Below, piece by piece: positions 1-7,525 of a stretch of DNA of 20,211 nt. How positions within the stretch are numbered: position 1 is the stretch's first letter; every line of letters starts with the position of its first letter. The position numbers were made by a program, and so were the translations under genes. The notes under the pieces are model-generated. The model had not been told where the DNA came from. It made no database searches and was given only the letters and a program-made list of their open reading frames with translations. Location of the stretch: assembly GCA_031549625.1 (NCBI GenBank), contig JAVBPK010000052.1:1-20211 (forward strand). Direction: 5' to 3'. Source of the stretch: JAISXK01 sp031549625. Its GTDB lineage: Bacteria > Bacillota > Clostridia > Christensenellales > CAG-138.

Positions 1-402
1 GCTTAGGGACACATCCCTAAGAACCCATAGCCGGAATGCCAAGGCATTCCGTAGGGGGATATATCCATACTGCACAACAAGCTTGGTTGTAAAAGGCGTC
101 ATGCCCACATGTGGGCATGACAGCTTGAGGTTCGCACAAAAAACTTTCAATCCGTGGGCCAGGACGACATGTGCGTCCGCAGCCCACACCTTGGGCATTT
201 TGCCGCCCGCGAGCCCGGAGGGCGAGAGGTAAAATGCCGTAATTCCGTCGAAAAACAGGTTTTTCGACGGCCTGTCATGCCCACATGTGGGCATGGGAAT
301 GGGATTCCTAAGGGATGTATCCCTTAGGCGGAGTATGGGGCGGCGCCCCATCGTTCCCCTCCAGCTAATTCGATAAGTCAGGTTTTATGGAGGCTCCGCC
401 TC
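1..402. repeat. Gene-free cluster of short perfect palindromes
   Basis: No credible gene. Hairpins seen: 2-21 (8-bp stem CTTAGGGA, CACA loop), 33-50 (GGAATGCC-AA-GGCATTCC), 57-66 (GGATATATCC), 98-121 (24-nt perfect palindrome centred on CCCACATGTGGG), 154-159 with 182-187 enclosing GGACG/CGTCC at 162-178, 194-201 with 231-238 (GGCATTTT/AAAATGCC), 245-270 (12-bp stem CCGTCGAAAAAC, AG loop), 276-295 (20-nt palindrome sharing its core with 98-121), 296-308 (GGAAT/ATTCC), 307-328 (CCTAAGGGAT-GT-ATCCCTTAGG), 335-351 (ATGGGGC/GCCCCAT) and 390-402 (GAGGC-TCC-GCCTC). The outermost pair (2-21, 307-328) have similar arms and two inner ones share a core, so copies could also pair with one another. None has a following T-run, so they are not standard terminators. 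The cluster lies downstream of the minus-strand operon ending at 416. Confidence 0.8.
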
Positions 403-415
403 TTGGGATATGCCT

Positions 416-1123
416 TTATACATGCAAGCGTTTTATAATTTCGTCCTTTATTTCTCGCTTGCGTTCCAGCAAGAATAAGATCAACCCCAGTGCCATAGCC
501 GGAATGACCACAAACCAGCTCCATTGCAGGCGGACGATCATGTCGTTATATAAATCCAGCAGCACTTCCAGTCCCATCATGGCAATGCCCAGCGACATAA
601 CGACGATGCCATACCGCTGCCAGCCATATACGCGCTTGCTGCGCCAAAGCACAACATCGCACAGCCCGATCACGCCATATAGCAAAACCTGCGGCATGGC
701 CAGCTGCATGTACCAATCCGCCGTGGTATCCACCTCGTTTAATACATACAAAAACGCCAACACGGCACACGCGTCCAGCAACACCATGACAGCCGGATGG
801 ATGCCCGCCGCCAGCAGCGGAAACATCAAAACCACCCATACCAGCGCCAGGCTCGCTATTACATAGGCCGACCACGTAATCGCCCCGTCATACACAAGAT
901 TTGCCATGGCGCATACCACAACCGCCAATATCATGAGGATGGTGGCTATCCACGCCATGTACCGCCGTTCCAGCCTTGCCTGCACGCTGACGATATGCAC
1001 GCTGTACGGCTTTGGCAAATCCGGATCGTGCGGTTCGCGCGGATTGACAACCTCTACCGCGCACAGCGGGCATTGTCGCTGGCTTTTTTCCAGCTCCACG
1101 CCGCAGTTCACACAATATGACAT
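416..1123 (-). CDS. Zinc-ribbon plus six-helix membrane protein, DUF6320-like
   Basis: A 235-residue protein opening with a zinc ribbon: Cys4-x2-Cys7 and Cys18-x2-Cys21. About six hydrophobic helices follow (roughly residues 55-80, 84-108, 109-130, 137-160, 168-192, 200-220), then a short basic tail. This layout resembles the DUF6320 family, found in Clostridia beside condensation-type acyltransferases; that family call is from memory and the function is unknown. The ATG is set by GAGAGG six bases upstream. It is the last gene of a minus-strand run, 24 bases after the acyltransferase-like gene, so the two probably act together. I infer that it anchors or regulates the acyltransferase/hydrolase pair at the membrane, with the ribbon in the cytoplasm. 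No clear terminator follows, only a 5-bp hairpin and the palindrome cluster. Confidence 0.8.
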   Translation of the reverse strand: MSYCVNCGVELEKSQRQCPLCAVEVVNPREPHDPDLPKPYSVHIVSVQARLERRYMAWIATILMILAVVVCAMANLVYDGAITWSAYVIASLALVWVVLMFPLLAAGIHPAVMVLLDACAVLAFLYVLNEVDTTADWYMQLAMPQVLLYGVIGLCDVVLWRSKRVYGWQRYGIVVMSLGIAMMGLEVLLDLYNDMIVRLQWSWFVVIPAMALGLILFLLERKREIKDEIIKRLHV

Positions 1124-1147
1124 GTTTTTCCTCTCTTCACCTATGGT

Positions 1148-2479
1148 TTAGCTCTCTTTCCCTTCATTCCACTCGCCCAGCTGATTGCTTTCCACAAACA
1201 CATGAAGCCCCTGCTCCACAAGCGCACGGAAAAACATGCGCTCCACATATGGTTCGGCAATGCTGCGCGTAAACGTAACGGATAGCTTATCCTCGTAGCT
1301 CATCATCGCGCATTCCACCGCGTTTCGCTTTGCCGTGCAAAGCAGCAAATCGCAGCGTTCAATCTCATCGCGCATCACATCGGGCACCTTGAGCGCGCCC
1401 ACATTGGACAACACGGAAGAATACACGGTTTCACCCGTCATCTCGTATACCAGACGAATGCTCCAGCGCTTGATGAACAGCGGCACTATGCGCAAAACCG
1501 GATTGCGCGCCGCATCCACATTTTGCGACAGCCGCGCGTTCAGGTTTTTTTCCGTAAACATATAGCGGAAGTAGTGATGTACCTGATCCAGCGTTTCCTG
1601 AAACGTGAAATCACCATAATTTGCGTCGATTCCCGGGTTCAGGTACTGTGAAAAATTGCGCAATGTCGCGGCGTCGTAATATTTGCGCAAGTTGACTGGC
1701 ACACTCACCTTTACGGGCTTCAGCCTGCCGTGCGGATACTCCGCCTTTTGCAGGCTGTACAGCACAAATATCAATGTGGCCGTCATGTATTCCGTCAGAG
1801 TTACCTTGTGCTTTCTTGCCAATTCCAGCGCCTTTTCCACGCTGAGCACGCCCGTTGTTACGCAGCGCAGGCCCGAAAGCAGCGGCGTACCCACCAGTTT
1901 GTACGCGCGCGGTTCCTGCCTGTTCGGTCTCGCCCCCGCCCGGGCAAACCGCCCAAAATCGTCCGTCATTTCTTCCGGCCTTGGCGGGTCGGATAGTTCG
2001 AGCATGCCGTCCTGCACAGGAACCGTTATGCCGCGCTCCCGAAAGTATTGCGCCAGCAATGTTTGAAAAAAAACGAGGCCGCCCCCGCCATCACAGATGA
2101 TATGCGAAAACTCGGCCGCGATGCGGTTGTTATGCACTTTGATGCGAAAAGGCAATTCGTCCTTTGAAAGCGGCGGGCACGGCGAAAGCGTATCTTGGCC
2201 CACCAACGCGCGCGTATCCACCTGCTCCAAATAGTACCAAAACACGCCCCGCTTCAGCCGTACATAAAAGCCAATAAAGCGAGGCCGCATTTTATCGAGC
2301 GCGGCCTGCAGCGCCTGCCTGTCTACCGCCTCGCGCAGCAGCACCGTATAGCGAAACATGGATGTCCAGCTCGCGTTTTGTATGACCGGGTATATATTGG
2401 CCGCGTTATCCAGCGGATACCAGACGCATTTTTCCTGTTGCTGCGCACGCTGCGTCAGCTTTTCTTTCCATTCCTTCAC
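1148..2479 (-). CDS. Condensation/alcohol-acetyltransferase-like acyltransferase
   Basis: A 443-residue protein with the HxxxD signature of CoA-dependent acyltransferases and NRPS condensation domains: His126-Ile-Ile-Cys-Asp130 followed by four glycines. In this superfamily the His is the general base for acyl transfer to a hydroxyl or amine. The length is normal for a stand-alone two-lobed member (alcohol acetyltransferase or WS/DGAT-like). No carrier domain or signal peptide is seen, so it is probably cytosolic or peripheral. The GTG start overlaps the stop of the upstream hydrolase by four bases (GTGA), which indicates translational coupling. Together with the hydrolase and the downstream membrane protein this suggests synthesis or remodelling of an ester or lipid-like small molecule, but the substrate cannot be read from sequence. 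Confidence 0.8.
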   Translation of the reverse strand: MKEWKEKLTQRAQQQEKCVWYPLDNAANIYPVIQNASWTSMFRYTVLLREAVDRQALQAALDKMRPRFIGFYVRLKRGVFWYYLEQVDTRALVGQDTLSPCPPLSKDELPFRIKVHNNRIAAEFSHIICDGGGGLVFFQTLLAQYFRERGITVPVQDGMLELSDPPRPEEMTDDFGRFARAGARPNRQEPRAYKLVGTPLLSGLRCVTTGVLSVEKALELARKHKVTLTEYMTATLIFVLYSLQKAEYPHGRLKPVKVSVPVNLRKYYDAATLRNFSQYLNPGIDANYGDFTFQETLDQVHHYFRYMFTEKNLNARLSQNVDAARNPVLRIVPLFIKRWSIRLVYEMTGETVYSSVLSNVGALKVPDVMRDEIERCDLLLCTAKRNAVECAMMSYEDKLSVTFTRSIAEPYVERMFFRALVEQGLHVFVESNQLGEWNEGKES

Positions 2480-3402
2480 GCTATCTCCCCGTCGCGGCGC
2501 TTACCGGCGCTGCCGATGCGGTTTAGTATGTATGCGGCAATCTCCCCGATGGCCGCCGCGCTTTCCGGCAAGTCAAACACATGCCATACATGCCACATAC
2601 CGTCCCATTCTTCCAGCCGCACCTCCACGCCGTCCCGCCGCATAGCCGCCGCCACCCTCTGCGCTTCGCTCAGGAGCAGTTCGTGCGTGCCCACGTGGAT
2701 AAGCGTGGGCGGAAAGCCGTGGAAATCCGCAAATACCGGCGATATCAAGGGATCCTTGAGCGACCGGCCGTACGCGTAATACATGACCGCGCGCACAAGT
2801 TTATTCCGCTGTAAAAGCGGGTCTAAATCCGCATTTGTTTCATAGCTTTCGCCGCTCAGCGTCAGATCTACCCATGGCGAAAGCGCCACTACCGCAGCCG
2901 GAGCTGGCAGCCCCAGCTCCATGGCGCGTAACGTAGCCGCTATCTCCAGCCCGCCGCCCGCGCTGTCGCCCACAAACGCTATCCTCTGCGGTTCTATGCC
3001 CAGCCCCAGCACGTATTGATACGCCGCAAGCCCATCTTCCAGCGCCGCCGGGTAAGGGTGCTCCGGCGCAAGCCGGTACTCGAAAGAAAGCACGTTTCGC
3101 CCGGTCGCCCGCGCGAAGTCCACCGCCAGCGGGCGGTTGCTTTCTATACTGCCCGCCATATACGCGCCGCCATGGTAATAAATGATTACCTCATCTTCCG
3201 GCGCGCCCAATGTATGGAACCATTCCGCGCGCATGCCGTTGATATCCGTCGCCGCCACCACCATGTTTTCCGGCAGGCTGCGAAGCCCGCCGCTTGCAAG
3301 CACATCTTGCCCCGCGCGCTCCATTTCCAGGCTCAGATTGTTCAGAAGCGGGCGAAAGCTACGTATCGCCGCCTGCAGCACGCCACTTATCTTGCTTGGC
3401 AT
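2476..3402 (-). CDS. Alpha/beta hydrolase, hormone-sensitive-lipase (HSL)-type esterase
   Basis: A 308-residue cytosolic hydrolase. It shows the HGG oxyanion-hole motif (YYHGGAY, His77), the nucleophile elbow GDSAGG with Ser147, a probable acid around Glu241 (GTHELLLSEA), and a catalytic His near 271 (GMWHVWHVF). These are the hallmarks of the HSL/acetyl-hydrolase family, which hydrolyses short to medium acyl esters; the natural substrate is unknown. I chose the ATG at 3402 because AAGGGAG lies nine bases upstream; a GTG six bases earlier would be only three bases from it. The gene starts about 30 bases after the prfB stop and overlaps the next gene by four bases, so it heads a three-gene unit (hydrolase, acyltransferase, DUF6320) probably reached by read-through from secA-prfB. 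Confidence 0.88.
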   Translation of the reverse strand: MPSKISGVLQAAIRSFRPLLNNLSLEMERAGQDVLASGGLRSLPENMVVAATDINGMRAEWFHTLGAPEDEVIIYYHGGAYMAGSIESNRPLAVDFARATGRNVLSFEYRLAPEHPYPAALEDGLAAYQYVLGLGIEPQRIAFVGDSAGGGLEIAATLRAMELGLPAPAAVVALSPWVDLTLSGESYETNADLDPLLQRNKLVRAVMYYAYGRSLKDPLISPVFADFHGFPPTLIHVGTHELLLSEAQRVAAAMRRDGVEVRLEEWDGMWHVWHVFDLPESAAAIGEIAAYILNRIGSAGKRRDGEIA

Positions 3403-3432
3403 TTCCACCTGCTCCCTTCGCTTTTGTTCCGG

Positions 3433-4534
3433 CTATGACTGCGCCAGATACGCGTTTATGAAACCTTCCAGCTCGCCGTCCATGACGGCCTGTATGTTGC
3501 CGTTTTCTACGTTTGTGCGGTGATCCTTCACAAGTGTGTATGGCTGAAATACATACGAGCGAATCTGGCTGCCCCATTCTATCTTTTTCATGTCGCCCTT
3601 GATTTCCGCCATCTGCTCCATGCGCTCGCGTTCCTGCACTTCCAGAAGCTTGCCCTTGAGCATGCGCATGGCCGTCTCCCGGTTTTGCAGCTGGCTCCGC
3701 TCGTTCTGGCATTGCACGACGATGTTTGTCGGCAAGTGCGTAATCCGAATGGCGGAAGACGTTTTGTTTACATGCTGGCCACCCGCCCCGCTGGAACGGT
3801 ATGTGTCCACCCGTAAATCGTCGGCATTGATTTCAATGTCGTTTTCGCCGTCTTCAAATATAGGCGTAACATCCAGCGAGGCAAACGAGGTATGCCTGCG
3901 GCCGGATGAGTCAAACGGCGAAATGCGCACTAGCCTGTGCACGCCCTTTTCCGCCTTGAGATAGCCATACGCGCTGTCGCCCGTCACTTCAAACGTGACG
4001 GATTTGATGCCCGCCTCGTCGCCGTCCAGCATATCCAGTTCGCGCACGGCCCATCCCCTGTCCGTGCAGTAGCGGGTGTACATGCGGTACAGCATCTGCA
4101 CCCAATCCTGCGCTTCCGTGCCGCCCGCCCCTGCGTGCAGCGACAACACCGCGCTGCTGCCGTCGTATTCGCCCTTTAGCAGTGTGCTCAGCCGCAGCAC
4201 TTCCACGTTTTTCGCAAACGCGGCATACTCGCTCTCTAACTCGCGGCTTAGTTGCTCGTCGTCGCCTTCTTCTATCATTTCTATCAGCGTTTCAAGATCG
4301 CCCACCGTGGCGCTCAGTTTTTCGTAGCGGTCTATTTTGCCGCTCACCGCTTTTATTCGCTGATTCACTTTGTTTGCCTCGTCAACCGCATCCCAAAATC
4401 CGGGCACGGCCATGCGCGCTTCCAGCTCTTCCTTTTCTGCCTTTAATCCCGGCAGGTCAAAGTGAATCACCTGCCTCTTTCAATGTTTGCACGGATGCCG
4501 CGATCTGCTGCTTGTATTCTTCCAGCTGTATCAA
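3433..4534 (-). CDS. prfB: Peptide chain release factor 2 with programmed +1 frameshift
   Basis: RF2 terminates translation at UGA and UAA. The main frame shows the SPF recognition tripeptide (RISPFDSS) and the GGQ catalytic motif (GAGGQHVNKTSS) that triggers peptidyl-tRNA hydrolysis. The downstream frame lacks a proper N-terminus. A 25-codon frame starts at a TTG (4534-4532) with AAAGGAAG upstream at good spacing, then hits an in-frame TGA at 4459-4457 inside CTTTGAC. A +1 shift there joins the frames and gives about 366 residues, the usual RF2 length. This is the known autoregulatory device: low RF2 favours shifting. The gene lies 58 bases after secA, a common Firmicutes order. The TTG start and the junction are inferred from this alignment of frames. 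Confidence 0.96.
4456..4472 (-). promoter_or_regulatory. prfB +1 recoding site
   Basis: On the minus strand an SD-like AGGTGA (4472-4467) stands four bases before the slippery CTT and the in-frame stop TGA followed by C (CTTTGAC, 4462-4456). The stop plus 3' C is a poor termination context that favours slippage. The SD-like element starts about one base further from the slip codon than in E. coli prfB. Confidence 0.92.
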
Positions 4535-4592
4535 ATTGCTCACTTCCTTTATCGATTTCTTGTTTTACGCTTGTTTTGCGTGTATTTATTCT

Positions 4593-7337
4593 TTACGCGT
4601 TTTTGCCACAACAATTCTTATACTTTTTGCCGCTGCCGCAGGGGCATGGCTGGTTGCGCCCTATCGTCCTGCCCGCGCGCGCGGAGACCTTGCCGCCTTC
4701 CGCCGGCGTATCCATTGGCTTTGCCAGCTGTTCGCGCTGCATCGGCTCCCTGCTGATCGCGATGTGGTACAGATTGCGGGTGGTTTCCTCGCGTATCTCC
4801 GCTACCATGGCGTCGAACATATCGAATCCTTCGTGCGTATACGCCACGATGGGATCCTTCTGCGCATACGCGCGCAGGCCGATGCCCTGCCGCAGCTGAT
4901 CCATGGCGTCGATATGATCCATCCAGTGCCCGTCCACCGCGCGCAGAAGCACGATGCGTTCCACTTCGCGCATGTCTACGCCCTGTTCCGTTATTTCCTT
5001 TTCTTTGGCCGCGTATGCTTCCGCCGCCAGCTCCTCTACGCGCTCCTGCACGGTTTGGGCTTTGAGTACTTCCTGCTCGTCCTTTGTAAATAGCTGCCTC
5101 TGCGGCATATTGCACAACCTGCTCATCTCTTTTGCCAGCGCGCGCATATCCCAATCTTCGGGATATTGATTGCCCGGGCAATAGTGCGCCACGATATCGG
5201 CCAGCACATTGCCGCGCATTTCCGCGAGGAATTGGCTGATATCCTCACCCATCAGCACGCGCCTGCGCTGCGTGTAAATGATCTCACGCTGCTTGTTCAT
5301 GACATCGTCGTATTGCAGCACGTTTTTGCGGATTTCAAAGTTGTGCATTTCCACGCGCTTTTGCGCGCCTTCTATTTGTTTGGTTATCATGCCCAGTTCG
5401 ATAGGAATATCGTCTTCCGGCGTAAGCTTTTCCAGCATGCCTTTGATGCGGTCCGCGCCAAAGCGGATCATGAGCTCGTCTTCCAGCGATACATAAAAGC
5501 GCGTGCTGCCCGGGTCGCCCTGCCGCCCGCTTCGGCCACGCAGCTGATTATCGATGCGCCTGCTCTCGTGCCGCTCTGTGCCTATGATGTGCAGCCCGCC
5601 CAATGCGACCACCTTTTCGTGCTCCACGTCCGTTTCGGCCTTGTATTTTTCGTGTAGCGCCGCGTATAGCGCACGCGCGCTCAATATTTCTTCGTCTTGC
5701 GTTTCCGCGTGCCCCGTGGCCTCTTCGATCAGTTCGTCGTCGATATCCTGGCGGCGCATTTCCTGGCGCGCCATGTAATCCGGATTGCCGCCCAGGAGGA
5801 TATCCGTGCCGCGGCCCGCCATGTTTGTGGCAATGGTCACACGCCCCAAATGCCCCGCCTGCGCCACTATTTCGGCTTCCTTTTCATGATGCTTCGCGTT
5901 TAGCACCTGGTGCTCCACGCCGCGCCGCCTTAGCATTTCGCTTAAATATTCACTGCGCTCCACGGAAATGGTGCCCACCAGAATAGGCTGGCCGGTATTG
6001 TGCTTTTCTTCTATTTCTTTTACAACCGCCTGGAACTTGCCTCGTTCGCTTGTGTACACGACGTCGTTGTAATCCTGGCGGATCATCGGCTTGTTCGTCG
6101 GTATTTCTACAACGTCGAGGTTGTATATGGCGGTAAACTCGGCTTCTTCCGTTTTTGCAGTACCCGTCATGCCCGCCAGTTTTCCATACATACGAAAATA
6201 GTTCTGGAATGTGATGGTGGCCAGCGTTTTGTTTTCGCGCTCTACCTTTACGCCTTCCTTTGCTTCCAGCGCCTGATGCAGCCCTTCGCTGTAGCGCCGC
6301 CCCAGCATCAGGCGGCCCGTAAATTCATCCACGATGAGCACCTGGCCGTCCTGCACCACATAGTCTACGTCGCGCTGGAATATAGCATGCGCCTTCAGCG
6401 CCTGAATGATGTGGTGATTGAGCTCGGTGTTTTCCGTATCCGCCAGGCTGTTTACCTTGAAGAACGTTTCCGCTTTCGCGAGGCCCTCCTGAGTCAACTG
6501 CACGGTTTTCGCCTTGATATCCACCATGTAGTCGCCTTCTTCCGGCTGGTCTTCTTCCATCATCATCTCCGAGCGCGTTTTTTTCTCGATGTTTGGCCCG
6601 CGCGTCAGTTTGCGCACAAAGCGATCCGCCGTCTGGTATAGCTCGGTGGACTGTTCTCCCTGGCCGGAAATGATGAGAGGCGTGCGCGCTTCGTCGATCA
6701 GTATGCTGTCCACTTCGTCCACGATGGCGTATGCCAAATCGCGCTGCACCATGCTTTCACGGTATACGACCATGTTGTCGCGCAAATAGTCGAAACCCAG
6801 CTCATTGTTTGTGCCGTATGTAATGTCGCAATTATATGCTTCCCGCCGTTCTTCATGATCGAGCCCATGCACGACCACCCCCACGCTCAGGCCGAGAAAG
6901 CGGTGAATCTTTCCCATCCATTGCGCGTCGCGCCGCGCAAGGTAATCGTTGACCGTAACGATGTGCACGCCCTTTCCCTTCAGCGCGTTTAAATAGGCCG
7001 GCAGCGTGGAAACGAGCGTTTTGCCTTCGCCTGTTCTCATTTCCGCGATACGCCCCTGATGCAGCACCACGCCGCCAATCAGCTGCACATCAAAATGCCT
7101 CATGCCGACCGTACGCACCGCCGCTTCGCGCACCAGCGCAAACGCCTCCGGCAGCAAATCGTCCAGCGTTTCGCCCTGCTCCAGCCGCGCCTTAAACTCC
7201 TGCGTCTTTGCGCGCATTTCTGCGTCGCTCAATGCCTGCATTGCCGGTTCCAGCGCGTTTATTTTCGCTACGACCGGAGTCAGCTTTTTTAGTTTCGCCT
7301 CGGGGCTTGTGCCCAACAATTTATCGAATAAGCCCAT
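4593..7337 (-). CDS. secA: Preprotein translocase ATPase SecA
   Basis: This is the motor of the Sec pathway, driving unfolded preproteins through SecYEG at the cytoplasmic membrane. The 914 residues show the SecA N-terminus (MGLFDKLLG), Walker A GEGKT at 103-107, the DEVDSILIDEARTP segment, preprotein-binding and scaffold regions, a second motor domain with NMAGRGTDILLGGNP and LRGRSGRQGDPG, and a zinc-binding SEC-C tail with Cys898, Cys900, Cys909 and Cys910. Length and order are full and typical. It has its own promoter (7391-7419). The best SD (7366-7373) is 28 bases from the ATG, with a 16-nt palindrome between, so the start is unusual; an ATT at 7358 would have ideal spacing. prfB follows 58 bases downstream. 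Confidence 0.98.
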   Translation of the reverse strand: MGLFDKLLGTSPEAKLKKLTPVVAKINALEPAMQALSDAEMRAKTQEFKARLEQGETLDDLLPEAFALVREAAVRTVGMRHFDVQLIGGVVLHQGRIAEMRTGEGKTLVSTLPAYLNALKGKGVHIVTVNDYLARRDAQWMGKIHRFLGLSVGVVVHGLDHEERREAYNCDITYGTNNELGFDYLRDNMVVYRESMVQRDLAYAIVDEVDSILIDEARTPLIISGQGEQSTELYQTADRFVRKLTRGPNIEKKTRSEMMMEEDQPEEGDYMVDIKAKTVQLTQEGLAKAETFFKVNSLADTENTELNHHIIQALKAHAIFQRDVDYVVQDGQVLIVDEFTGRLMLGRRYSEGLHQALEAKEGVKVERENKTLATITFQNYFRMYGKLAGMTGTAKTEEAEFTAIYNLDVVEIPTNKPMIRQDYNDVVYTSERGKFQAVVKEIEEKHNTGQPILVGTISVERSEYLSEMLRRRGVEHQVLNAKHHEKEAEIVAQAGHLGRVTIATNMAGRGTDILLGGNPDYMARQEMRRQDIDDELIEEATGHAETQDEEILSARALYAALHEKYKAETDVEHEKVVALGGLHIIGTERHESRRIDNQLRGRSGRQGDPGSTRFYVSLEDELMIRFGADRIKGMLEKLTPEDDIPIELGMITKQIEGAQKRVEMHNFEIRKNVLQYDDVMNKQREIIYTQRRRVLMGEDISQFLAEMRGNVLADIVAHYCPGNQYPEDWDMRALAKEMSRLCNMPQRQLFTKDEQEVLKAQTVQERVEELAAEAYAAKEKEITEQGVDMREVERIVLLRAVDGHWMDHIDAMDQLRQGIGLRAYAQKDPIVAYTHEGFDMFDAMVAEIREETTRNLYHIAISREPMQREQLAKPMDTPAEGGKVSARAGRTIGRNQPCPCGSGKKYKNCCGKNA

Positions 7338-7373
7338 GCCTTTGCGCCCGGGCGCAATGCCCGAACTCCTCCC
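7338..7373 (-). promoter_or_regulatory. secA leader: distant SD and intervening palindrome
   Basis: Minus strand: GGGAGGAG (7373-7366), eight bases, then a perfect palindrome TTGCGCCCGGGCGCAA (7357-7342), four bases, then the annotated ATG at 7337. Folding the palindrome would bring the SD to about 12 bases from the ATG. Alternatively an in-frame ATT (7358-7356), seven bases after the SD, could start a protein seven residues longer. Confidence 0.6.
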
Positions 7374-7390
7374 GATTTTAAATATCCTTT

Positions 7391-7419
7391 ATTATACCAT
7401 GCCGACGCATGTGCCACAA
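7391..7419 (-). promoter_or_regulatory. Promoter for secA
   Basis: Minus strand: -35 TTGTGG (7419-7414), 17-bp spacer, -10 TATAAT (7396-7391), preceded by TGG, which makes an extended -10 (TGnTATAAT). It lies about 54 bases before the secA ATG, leaving a short leader. Confidence 0.85.
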
Positions 7420-7454
7420 CGCGCCGATCATGGCAAGTTCGTGAACAGCTTCGC

Positions 7455-7489
7455 AAAAAAAAAGCGAAGCGGGAGTTTTCCCGCCTCGC
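7455..7489 (-). terminator. Rho-independent terminator after the UPF0210 gene
   Basis: Minus strand: GCGAGGCGGGA, a four-base loop, TCCCGCTTCGC (one G-U pair), then nine T residues (7463-7455). It lies 37 bases beyond the stop of the UPF0210 gene and before the secA promoter. The T-run is also flanked by GCTTCGC and GCGAAGC (7470-7464 and 7454-7448), which could form a competing hairpin. Confidence 0.9.
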
Positions 7490-7525
7490 TCTGGCATGCG
7501 TATTATAACCGGCTCATTCGGCGCG

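Noticed and set aside
387..866. 159-codon plus-strand frame at the left end
   Set aside because: Antisense to the zinc-ribbon membrane protein; Ser/Thr/Met-rich translation without family features.
4182..5093. 303-codon plus-strand frame opposite prfB and the end of secA
   Set aside because: It runs antisense across two well-supported genes and has no domain or SD.
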